From Hyalangium ruber (lineage in GTDB: Bacteria > Myxococcota > Myxococcia > Myxococcales > Myxococcaceae): DNA of 64,000 nt. Each line of letters begins with the position of its first letter. Positions within the stretch are counted from its first letter, which is position 1. A program made the position numbers and the translations under genes. Under the pieces are notes generated by a model, which did not search any database, was not told the origin of the DNA, and was given only the letters and a program-made list of their open reading frames with translations. Below are positions 1 through 7,166 of this stretch, in pieces. The DNA lies in assembly GCF_034259325.1 (NCBI RefSeq), contig NZ_JAXIVS010000004.1, positions 124,001 through 188,000 of the forward strand, read 5' to 3'.

Positions 1-1
1 C

Positions 2-577
2 CCCGTCTTCACCGCTCTCTTCTCCGGTGCCCTGCTCGGAGAGTTTCCCCGGTCCATCCAGGCCCTGGGCATCGCCTGGGTGGTGCTCGGCGCCTTCCTG
101 CTCAACCTCGCCAAGGAGGACCTCGCCAGCCCCACGCACTTCCTGCGCGGCGTCACCCGGGAGCGCGGGTGCCTGCTGATGCTGGGCGCCGCCCTGGTCT
201 GGGCGCTCGGCTCCATCTTCGACAAGCGCGCCCTCGTCTACGCCTCGGTCCCCCTGCACGCGCTCGTGCAGTCGCTGGGCATCGCCCTGGCCATCCTCTT
301 CCTGCTGCTCCTGCGCCGGGATGTGGGCTCGCTGGGCAACGTGCGCCACTGCCGCGGCCTGTACGCCGTGGCCATCGTCGTCGCCTCGCTCGCCCAGGGA
401 CTCCAGCTCCTGGCCCTGCCGCTCGTCGTGGTGAGCCTCTACGAGGCCATCAAGCGCTGCATCGGCATGACCCTGGCCGTCATCAACGGCGCCCTGTTCT
501 TCGGCGAGCCGGTCACCCCTCGCAAGCTCCTGTCCATCGCCCTGATGGGCACCGGAGTGGTGTTCATCCTCGCCTGA
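2..577 (+). CDS. DMT/EamA-family membrane transporter, 3-prime part
   Basis: The frame is open from the left edge, so the 5-prime end is missing; about 191 residues are visible. They form hydrophobic helices separated by short charged loops, ending with the pattern typical of the second EamA repeat: a small-residue-rich helix, then FFGEP, a short loop with RKL, and a final helix (about 530-575) that closes at the stop codon. The family exports metabolites or takes up small polar compounds in the inner membrane; no substrate can be inferred. The amidase gene follows 94 bases later on the same strand. The family call is fairly secure and the function is unknown. Confidence 0.75.
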   Translation, partial: PVFTALFSGALLGEFPRSIQALGIAWVVLGAFLLNLAKEDLASPTHFLRGVTRERGCLLMLGAALVWALGSIFDKRALVYASVPLHALVQSLGIALAILFLLLLRRDVGSLGNVRHCRGLYAVAIVVASLAQGLQLLALPLVVVSLYEAIKRCIGMTLAVINGALFFGEPVTPRKLLSIALMGTGVVFILA

Positions 578-671
578 GCCAAGGGCCCGTCCGCGACGTA
601 GGAGGGCTTCCGAACAGAACCAGACCCACCAGGACACGAGAGTCCCCGGAAGCGCGCTCCAAAGGAGTAGA

Positions 672-2108
672 GTGCCCTCCATGGACGCCTTCGCCTCCCT
701 GGACGCCACTGCCCAGGCGGACCTGGTCCGCCGTAAGGAAGTCAAACCCCTGGAGCTCGTGGACGCGGCCATTGCCCGCATCGAGCGCCTCAACCCCCAG
801 CTCAACGCCGTCATCACCCACTGGTTCGACGAGGCCCGCGAGCTGGCCCGAGGCCCCCTGCCCCAGGGCCCCTTCACCGGCGTGCCCTTCCTCATCAAGG
901 ACCTCATCTCCGCCTACGCGGGCAAGCGCCTGGCCTCGGGCTCGCGCTTCTTCGCCGACCTCGTGGTGCCCCACGACAGCGAGCTGACCCAGCGCTACAA
1001 GCGCGCCGGCCTCGTCATCCTCGGCAAGACGAACCTGCCCGAGTTCGGCATCCTCCCCACCACCGAGCCCCAGCTCTTCGGCCCCACGCGCAACCCGTGG
1101 AACCGTGAGCACACCACCGGCGGCTCCAGCGGCGGCGCCGCGGCGGCCGTGGCCAGCGGCATGGTGCCCTTCGCCCATGGCGGCGATGGCGGCGGCTCCA
1201 TCCGCATCCCCGCCTCGTGCTGCGGCCTGTTCGGCTTCAAGCCCACCCGCGGCCGCATGCCCATGGGGCCGGACGTGGGCGACGTCATGCACGGCCTCGT
1301 CATCGAGCACGCCCTCACCCGCTCGGTGCGCGACAGCGCCGCCCTGCTGGATGCCACCGACGGCGCCGACGTGGGCGCTCCCTACGCGGCCCCGCACAAG
1401 GCCCGCCCCTGGGCCCAGGAGGCCGCCACCGCCCCAGGCAAGCTGCGCATCGCCTACACCACGCGCACCAACACCGGCACCCCCGTCCACCCCGAGTGCC
1501 TCCAGGCCATCGAGGACGCCGTGAAGCTCCTCACGGAGCTGGGCCACACCGTGGTGGACACCAGCCTCGAGGTCCCCGAGGAGGAGATGCTGGCGCAGAC
1601 CTTCATGACCATCTGGTCCAGCGGCGCGGTGCTCGCCATCGACAAGATGGCGGCCCTCACCGGGCGCACCCCCACCCCGGAGCACTTCGAGCCGCTGACG
1701 TGGGCCCTCTACGAGATGGGCCGGGGCCACAACATCTCCACCTACCTGCTGGCCTATGACGCACTGCAACGTTACGCCCGCGCCTTCGCCTCCAAGTTCA
1801 CCGACGTGGACGTCTGGCTGCTGCCCACGCTCGCCGAGCCGCCCGTGCCGCTGGGCACCTTCGACGCCCCGCCGGACGAGCCCATGATGCCCCTGTTCCG
1901 GGCCGCCGCCTTCACCCCCTTCACCCCGCTGGCCAACCTCACCGGTAACCCGGCCATGTCCGTGCCCTTCCATTGGACTCCCGAGGGCCTGCCGGTAGGA
2001 ATCCAGTTCGTCGGCCGCTTCGGGGACGAGGCCACCCTCTTCCGGCTGGCTGCCCAGTTGGAGGCCGCTCGTCCCTGGGCCCAGCGCCGTCCGCCGCTTT
2101 TCGGATGA
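672..2108 (+). CDS. Amidase signature family hydrolase
   Basis: 478 residues, a normal length for the amidase signature (AS) family, which hydrolyses amide bonds with a Ser-cisSer-Lys triad. The triad can be placed: Lys76 in FLIKDL, Ser152 in the GGSSGG loop and Ser176 in [12 protein letters not shown]. The 24-residue gap between the two serines is the family spacing. No signal peptide is visible, so it is probably cytoplasmic. It does not sit in a gatCAB cluster, so a catabolic or detoxifying amidase is more likely than GatA. AAAGGAG at 661-667 lies 4 bases before the GTG at 672 and 13 before an in-frame ATG at 681, so either could be the start. Confidence 0.88.
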   Translation: MPSMDAFASLDATAQADLVRRKEVKPLELVDAAIARIERLNPQLNAVITHWFDEARELARGPLPQGPFTGVPFLIKDLISAYAGKRLASGSRFFADLVVPHDSELTQRYKRAGLVILGKTNLPEFGILPTTEPQLFGPTRNPWNREHTTGGSSGGAAAAVASGMVPFAHGGDGGGSIRIPASCCGLFGFKPTRGRMPMGPDVGDVMHGLVIEHALTRSVRDSAALLDATDGADVGAPYAAPHKARPWAQEAATAPGKLRIAYTTRTNTGTPVHPECLQAIEDAVKLLTELGHTVVDTSLEVPEEEMLAQTFMTIWSSGAVLAIDKMAALTGRTPTPEHFEPLTWALYEMGRGHNISTYLLAYDALQRYARAFASKFTDVDVWLLPTLAEPPVPLGTFDAPPDEPMMPLFRAAAFTPFTPLANLTGNPAMSVPFHWTPEGLPVGIQFVGRFGDEATLFRLAAQLEAARPWAQRRPPLFG

Positions 2109-2202
2109 GTCTGAACTTCCTGACCGTTTCCTGGCGGTTGACCGGATCGCTCTTTTTTTCGCTGCTGACGAACTCCCTCGGTCGCTCTAGAAGACACCCT
2201 CT

Positions 2203-3240
2203 ATGAAAGTCGCCGTTCTCACCGGCGGGGGCGATTGCCCCGGCCTCAATGCGGTCATCCGCGCCGTGGTTCGCCGTGCCAGTGAGCACGGCTTCGAGAT
2301 GATGGGCCTGCGCGACGGCTGGAAGGGCCTCCTGGAGGACAACCACTTCCGCCTCACCCGGGAGACCACCTCCGGCATCCTCCACCGCGGTGGCACCATC
2401 CTGGGCACCTCGCGCGTCAACCCCTTCAAGGTCGAGGGCGGCCTGGAGAAGGTGAAGCGCTCGATGGAGCGCAACGGCATCCACGCCGTCATCGCCATCG
2501 GCGGCGAGGGCACCCTGTCGGCCGCCTCGCGCATGTCCCAGGAAGGGCTGCGCATCGTCGGCGTGCCGAAGACGATCGACAACGACCTGAACGCCACCGA
2601 CTTCACCTTCGGCTTCGACACGGCCGTCACCATCGCCACCGACGCCATCGACCGGCTGCACTCCACCGCCGAGTCGCACAAGCGCGTCATCGTCTGCGAG
2701 GTGATGGGGCGGCACGTGGGGTGGATCGCCACCTACGCGGGCATCGCCGGTGGCGCGGACGTCATCCTCGTGCCGGAGATCCCCGCGGACCTGGGCAATG
2801 TGGCCGAGCACATCCAGCGCCGGCACGCCTCGGGGCGCTCCTTCTCCATCGTGGTGGTGGCCGAGGGAACGCGCGTGAAGGTGGCGCCGGACCAGAGCGA
2901 GCAGCTCATCACCTCGGGCGCGCTGGACGAGGCCGGCCGGCCCCGCCTGGGCGGCGTGGGCAGCATCGTGGCGCATGAGATCGAGCGGCGCACGGGCTTC
3001 GAGACGCGCGTGTCGGTGCTGGGCCACATCCAGCGCGGCGGCGTGCCCACGGCGCATGACCGGGTGCTGGCCACGCGCTACGGCATCCACGCGTGCGACA
3101 TGGTGGCGCGCGGCGAGTTCGGGAAGATGGCGGCGCTGCGGGGCAACGACATCGTCAGCGTGGACCTGTCGCTGGCCACCAAGGAGCTCAAGCGCGTGCC
3201 CGAGGAGTTCTTCAAGATCGCCCAGGTGTTCTTCGGCTAG
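2203..3240 (+). CDS. pfkA: 6-phosphofructokinase (group III type)
   Basis: 345 residues. Phosphorylates fructose 6-phosphate in glycolysis in the cytoplasm. Visible motifs are the N-terminal GGGDCPGLNAVIR phosphate loop, GGEGTL (101-105), PKTIDND (122-128, catalytic Asp126) and MGRHVGW (168-174). The phosphoryl donor is set by two positions: Gly103, at the site equivalent to E. coli Gly104, favours ATP, while Lys123 in PKTIDND is the residue typical of pyrophosphate-dependent enzymes. This Gly/Lys combination occurs in the group III actinobacterial and myxobacterial ATP enzymes. In Myxococcus xanthus the pfk gene lies beside the kinase gene pkn4; here the next gene is xdhC, 27 bases away, so that linkage is absent. 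Confidence 0.9.
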   Translation: MKVAVLTGGGDCPGLNAVIRAVVRRASEHGFEMMGLRDGWKGLLEDNHFRLTRETTSGILHRGGTILGTSRVNPFKVEGGLEKVKRSMERNGIHAVIAIGGEGTLSAASRMSQEGLRIVGVPKTIDNDLNATDFTFGFDTAVTIATDAIDRLHSTAESHKRVIVCEVMGRHVGWIATYAGIAGGADVILVPEIPADLGNVAEHIQRRHASGRSFSIVVVAEGTRVKVAPDQSEQLITSGALDEAGRPRLGGVGSIVAHEIERRTGFETRVSVLGHIQRGGVPTAHDRVLATRYGIHACDMVARGEFGKMAALRGNDIVSVDLSLATKELKRVPEEFFKIAQVFFG

Positions 3241-3267
3241 GCGGGCGCGCTAGGCTCGGCCTTCCGG

Positions 3268-4038
3268 ATGGACCTCTACGCGGAGATCGCCGCCCTCGTC
3301 GCCGAGGGCAGGCCGTTCGTCCTCGCCACCGTCATCGAGAGCGCGGGCAGCACGCCGCAGAAGCCCGGCTCGAAGATGGTGGTGCTGGGGGACGGCTCCC
3401 TGCGCGGCACGGTGGGCGGCGGCGCCATCGAGCAGCAGATCATCGAGGCCGCGCTCGCGCTGCTGGGCGCGCCGGAGCAGACGCGCGTCATCGAGACGCA
3501 CCTCACCCATGAGCTGGGCATGTGCTGTGGCGGGCGCATGAAGGTGTTCCTCGAGAAGCACGGAGCGCCCGCGCGGCTCACCGTGTTCGGCGCGGGGCAC
3601 GTGGCCAAGGCGCTGGCCGCCCTGGCGCACCGCGTGGGCTTCCGCGTCACCGTGGTGGACGGGCGCGCCGAGTGGGCCACCGCCGAGCGCTTCCCGGGCT
3701 GCGAGGTGCTTCTGAAGGACCCGGCGGACCATGCCCGGGCGCTCGAAGGTACCGCGCAGGACTACTTCTGCGTCACCACGCACGACCACCCGCTGGACCA
3801 GGCCGTGGTGGAGGCGCTGCTGAACAAGCCCTCCGCGTACCTGGGGGTGATTGGCAGCCGGCGCAAGGCGGAGCGCTTCCGCATGCGGCTGAAGGCGGCC
3901 GGGGCGGAGGAGGCGGCGCTGGACCGCGTCCACTCGCCCATGGGACTGCCCATTGGCGCGCTCACGCCCGAGGAGATCGCCGTCTCCATCGTCGCGGAGC
4001 TCGTCCAGGTGCGCCGCAGCTCGATACCGCGCAGGTGA
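3268..4038 (+). CDS. xdhC: XdhC/CoxI family molybdoenzyme maturation protein
   Basis: 256 residues. XdhC-type proteins bind molybdenum cofactor, promote its sulfuration and insert it into xanthine dehydrogenase-type enzymes. The N-terminal XdhC_CoxI domain is seen in ATVIESAGSTPQKPGSKM, the GTVGGGAIE loop and the CCGGRM motif; the C-terminal half has a Rossmann-like start (LTVFGAGHVAKAL) and ends in the region GVIGSRRKA and GLPIGA that is typical of the family. The client molybdoenzyme is not in this window. It ends 9 bases before the convergent nrfA stop. The start ATG has only a weak ribosome site, so translation may be coupled to pfkA. Confidence 0.85.
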   Translation: MDLYAEIAALVAEGRPFVLATVIESAGSTPQKPGSKMVVLGDGSLRGTVGGGAIEQQIIEAALALLGAPEQTRVIETHLTHELGMCCGGRMKVFLEKHGAPARLTVFGAGHVAKALAALAHRVGFRVTVVDGRAEWATAERFPGCEVLLKDPADHARALEGTAQDYFCVTTHDHPLDQAVVEALLNKPSAYLGVIGSRRKAERFRMRLKAAGAEEAALDRVHSPMGLPIGALTPEEIAVSIVAELVQVRRSSIPRR

Positions 4039-4047
4039 GCCGCCCGC

Positions 4048-5523
4048 TCAGGGGGCTTTGGGCTGCGCCGGGACGGGGTGCGCATCCCCCGCGCTCGGCG
4101 GCGACTGGCCGGGAATCCGCGGCTGGAACTTCGGATCCCTCAGGAGGATCTGCCCCTGGCGGGAGAGGTTCGCCGACTCGGCCAGGATTCGCGCGGCCTC
4201 CTGCGGCGCGTGGAAGCCCATCGAGTTCTCCGCCTCGATGAAGTCCAGCATGAACTGCGCCCGCCGCTGCAGCGCGTGGACCGGCGCCAGCTCCGCGTCC
4301 GTCCGGCCCGCCGTGCGCGCCGCCTTCACGTCGTCGATGAGGCCCACCAACGCGTCCATCGCCTGGTTGCGCAGGTTGAAGGTGCGCTCCTGGATCGTCT
4401 CCACCCGCGCGCGCAGCTCCTCCTCGGGGAAGTGGTGGCACGTCTGGCACGCCCGCTGGATGTTCAGCAGGGGGCTGCGCACGTGGTGGTCGCTGATCTT
4501 CTGCGCCCCCACCCGCTGGTACGGCATGTGGCAGTCGGCGCACGCCACGCCCGAGCGCGCGTGGATGCCCTGGTTCCACAGCTCGAACTCCGGGTGCTGC
4601 GCCTTGAGCACCGGCGCCCCCGTCTCCGCGTGCGTCCAGTCCTTGTGCCCGTTCTCCTCGTAGTAGGCCAGGATGTTCTCGATCTTCAGCCCCTTGTCCC
4701 ACGGGTACGTCAGGCGCTTCTCCTTGCCCTGGAAGTAGTACTCGTCGTGGCACTGGCCGCACACGTAGCTGCGCATCTCCTGCCGCGTGGCCTGCGTGTT
4801 CACGTCGTAGTTCGCGACACCCTGCGCCTTCTTCAGCCGCGCCATGCCCTCCATGAACGCGGGCCGCGTCACCCGAAGCTGCAGCGTCTGCGAGTCGTGG
4901 CAGTCGATGCACGCCACCGGGTGCTCCACCCGCTTGCGCGCCTCGAAGTAGGGCATCGCGTTCACCTTCTCGAAGCCCTTGATGATGTCGCCCTCTCCCA
5001 GCTTCTTGTAGGTGGTGTACATCGACGCGTGGCAGTTGAGGCAGGTGCCCGGCTGCTGCGTCACCTGCTGGCGCTCGGTGAAGGTCTGGTCCGACAGCAT
5101 GTGCGCGTGGCCACGCTCCTCCCGGAAGTCCTTCGAGAACGCGTAGCCGGCCCACATCGACTTCAGCCGGGGGTCCTCCTCCAGCCGGCTCTGCGCCGTC
5201 ACCGAGCGCGGGTCCGCCTGCGTGGGCGTGCGCGGCACCGCCTCGCTGCCGCCGTAGCGCGTGCGCACCTGGTCCACCGTGCGCTTGTAGCCGTCGTACT
5301 GCAGCGGGAAGTTCTTGCCCCACACCTCCGGGTCCACGGTGTCGTCGGTCAACTCCACCACCCGGAAGAAGGGGTTACGCCCCTCCTGCTTGCGCTCGGA
5401 GATGTTGAGGGCCAGCGCCACCGCCGCCCCGGCGGCCAGCGCGGACACCACCCCCACGCCCACCAGCAGCATCAGCCGGCCACGGCGGGGAGCCTTCGAG
5501 TCGGAGGGAGATTCAGGGGACAC
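4048..5523 (-). CDS. nrfA: Cytochrome c nitrite reductase NrfA, all-CxxCH type
   Basis: 491 residues from the GTG at 5523, which has GAGG about 7 bases upstream; an upstream in-frame ATG at 5598 would overlap nrfH and lacks such a site. NrfA reduces nitrite to ammonium in the periplasm with six electrons from NrfH. The N-terminus has a basic stretch and one hydrophobic helix (uncleaved anchor or signal). Five haem motifs follow: CLNCH, CIDCH, CGQCH, CADCH and CQTCH. The first is the position of the catalytic haem, which in the classic enzyme is CxxCK; here it is CxxCH, as in the variant known from Campylobacter and others. The order of motifs and the length (about 480-500) match the family. 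Confidence 0.9.
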   Translation of the reverse strand: MSPESPSDSKAPRRGRLMLLVGVGVVSALAAGAAVALALNISERKQEGRNPFFRVVELTDDTVDPEVWGKNFPLQYDGYKRTVDQVRTRYGGSEAVPRTPTQADPRSVTAQSRLEEDPRLKSMWAGYAFSKDFREERGHAHMLSDQTFTERQQVTQQPGTCLNCHASMYTTYKKLGEGDIIKGFEKVNAMPYFEARKRVEHPVACIDCHDSQTLQLRVTRPAFMEGMARLKKAQGVANYDVNTQATRQEMRSYVCGQCHDEYYFQGKEKRLTYPWDKGLKIENILAYYEENGHKDWTHAETGAPVLKAQHPEFELWNQGIHARSGVACADCHMPYQRVGAQKISDHHVRSPLLNIQRACQTCHHFPEEELRARVETIQERTFNLRNQAMDALVGLIDDVKAARTAGRTDAELAPVHALQRRAQFMLDFIEAENSMGFHAPQEAARILAESANLSRQGQILLRDPKFQPRIPGQSPPSAGDAHPVPAQPKAP

Positions 5524-5542
5524 AGTCGTTACCTCGGAGCGT

Positions 5543-6052
5543 TCATTCTTCGGGGTGACCCACCGAGCGGTGGCAGCGGATGCAGGACACGGAAGCATCG
5601 CCCGCGTGGGCGGAGACAGCGGCGGAGTCCGAGGCCTGCTCGACCCGGGGAGCCGGATCGATGGCCTGGACGATCTCCTGGTGGCAGTAGCGGCACTGGC
5701 CCTCCGTCACCGCACGGTTGCGGGGGGTGATGCGAATGGGCTCGGGGAAGTCGCCCGTGGTGAAGGCCACCGAGTGGTGCCACCCATTGAGCGCCTTGGT
5801 GGCGTACTTGTTCAGGAAGTCCTTGGGCGCATGGCAGTCGTTGCAGACCGCCACCGTGTGGTGGCTCGCCTTCTGCCAGCCCCCGTACTGCTCGTTCATG
5901 ATGTGACAGTTGGCGCATGCCGCCGGGTCATCCGTCAGATAGGCGGCGCCCCGGGCATAGATGAAAGTGAAGCCCGCAATACCCACGGCAGTACCCAAAA
6001 GGGTACTGAGGACCAGGGTGGCGGCGACGCCTCGGGTGATGGCACGGGCCAT
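5543..6052 (-). CDS. nrfH: Cytochrome c nitrite reductase small subunit NrfH
   Basis: 169 residues. A membrane-anchored NapC/NirT-type tetrahaem cytochrome that passes electrons from menaquinol to NrfA. The sequence has one N-terminal membrane helix (about 8-32) and four CxxCH motifs: CANCH (46-50), CNDCH, CRYCH and CIRCH. CANCHIMNEQYGGW near the anchor is characteristic, with a nearby methionine that serves as haem ligand in NrfH. It lies 19 bases upstream of nrfA on the same strand, so the two form an operon transcribed away from the sugar-binding lipoprotein gene. The shared upstream region is about 110 bases. Confidence 0.92.
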   Translation of the reverse strand: MARAITRGVAATLVLSTLLGTAVGIAGFTFIYARGAAYLTDDPAACANCHIMNEQYGGWQKASHHTVAVCNDCHAPKDFLNKYATKALNGWHHSVAFTTGDFPEPIRITPRNRAVTEGQCRYCHQEIVQAIDPAPRVEQASDSAAVSAHAGDASVSCIRCHRSVGHPEE

Positions 6053-6165
6053 AAGGTGGGTGGGTTGGCAGGTTGGCGATGCCCACCTGTCGCGTCAAGC
6101 CTCACGAGGGCTACACTCTCACGTCCCTGAAGCGCCTGTTCCCTCTCCGCGCGAAAGAGACACCC

Positions 6166-7158
6166 GTGCACTTCCTGCGACTCCTATGGGTGCTGGCCCT
6201 GCCCTTGAGCCTGATGGCGTGCAGTGACTCCCACAAACCCTCCGTTCAAGGTGTGGTTGCCCCCGTGGAGGCCCCCCGCGCCAAACCGGACGAGGCGCCC
6301 GCCGCCAAGCGGGTCGCACTGGTGATGAAGACCCTCACCAACCCCTTCTTCATCGAGATGGAGAAGGGAGCCCGGCGCGCGCAGAAGGCGCTGGGCATCG
6401 AGCTGCTCGTCAAGACGGCCTCCCAGGAGACCTCGATCGAGCAGCAGATCCAAATCGTCGAGGAGCTGGTCCGGATGAAGGTCGATGCCATCGTCATCTC
6501 CCCGGGTGACTCCTTGCGCCTGGTACCCGCGCTCAAGACCGCGCGCGAGGCGGGCATTTCCATCGTCAACATCGACAACCGGCTGGACCCCGAGGCCATG
6601 CGCAAGCAGGGGCTGGGCGAGGTCCCCTTCATCAGCGTGGACAACGAGAAGGCCGCGTACGAGTCGGCCCGCTTCGTCGCCCAGTCCGTCAAGAAGCCCG
6701 TCCAGGCCGCCATCCTCGAGGGCATCCGCAGCGCGGACAACGCCCGCCAGCGCAAGGCCGGGGCCGAGCGCGCCTTCGCGGAGAACCCCCTCATCCGCGT
6801 CGTCGCCTCGGAGACGGCGAACTGGAAGATCGACGAGGGCCATGACGTGACCCGCAAGCTCTTCGCCACCCACCCGGAGATCAGCCTGCTGTTCTGCGCC
6901 AACGACATGATGGCCCTGGGCGCCCTCAAGTACCTTCAGGAGTCGGGCCGCTCGGGGGTGAAGGTCGCCGCCTATGACGCCCTCGAGGAGGCCCAGGAGG
7001 CCGTCAAGGCGGGGAGGCTGGCGGCTACCGTCGATCAACAGGCCGCCGAACAGGGCTACCAGGGTGTCCTCGCCGCCATTCGCCTGCTCCAGGGAGAGGC
7101 CGTCCCCGGAGTCGTGCTCGTCGAGACGCGCCTCGTGACCGCCGACAGCCTGAAATAG
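6166..7158 (+). CDS. Periplasmic sugar-binding lipoprotein (RbsB-like, Peripla_BP_4)
   Basis: 330 residues from the GTG at 6166. That start gives a clean lipoprotein signal (hydrophobic run ending LMACS); the frame stays open upstream to an ATG at 6073, which would bury the signal. The mature part has the type I binding-protein pattern: LVMKTLTNPFFIEMEKG at the start, then VDAIVISPGDS, NIDNRLD, and FCANDMMALGA near the C-terminus, as in ribose- and galactose-binding proteins. No permease or ATPase gene is nearby. Only 8 bases separate it from the hybrid histidine kinase gene, so it probably delivers a ligand signal to that kinase rather than feeding an importer. Confidence 0.85.
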   Translation: MHFLRLLWVLALPLSLMACSDSHKPSVQGVVAPVEAPRAKPDEAPAAKRVALVMKTLTNPFFIEMEKGARRAQKALGIELLVKTASQETSIEQQIQIVEELVRMKVDAIVISPGDSLRLVPALKTAREAGISIVNIDNRLDPEAMRKQGLGEVPFISVDNEKAAYESARFVAQSVKKPVQAAILEGIRSADNARQRKAGAERAFAENPLIRVVASETANWKIDEGHDVTRKLFATHPEISLLFCANDMMALGALKYLQESGRSGVKVAAYDALEEAQEAVKAGRLAATVDQQAAEQGYQGVLAAIRLLQGEAVPGVVLVETRLVTADSLK

Positions 7159-7166
7159 GCCGCCCC

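Noticed and set aside
672-2108. GatA subunit of the tRNA amidotransferase
   Set aside because: No gatB or gatC nearby, and the sequence around the active site fits general amidases at least as well.
2203-3240. Pyrophosphate-dependent phosphofructokinase, because of PKTIDND
   Set aside because: The companion position is Gly (GGEGTL), which favours ATP; the Gly/Lys pair is known from ATP-using group III enzymes.
6054-6088. AGGTGGG and CCCACCT inverted repeat in the nrfH upstream region as an operator
   Set aside because: Long spacing (21 bases) and simple G/C runs make chance pairing likely at this GC content.
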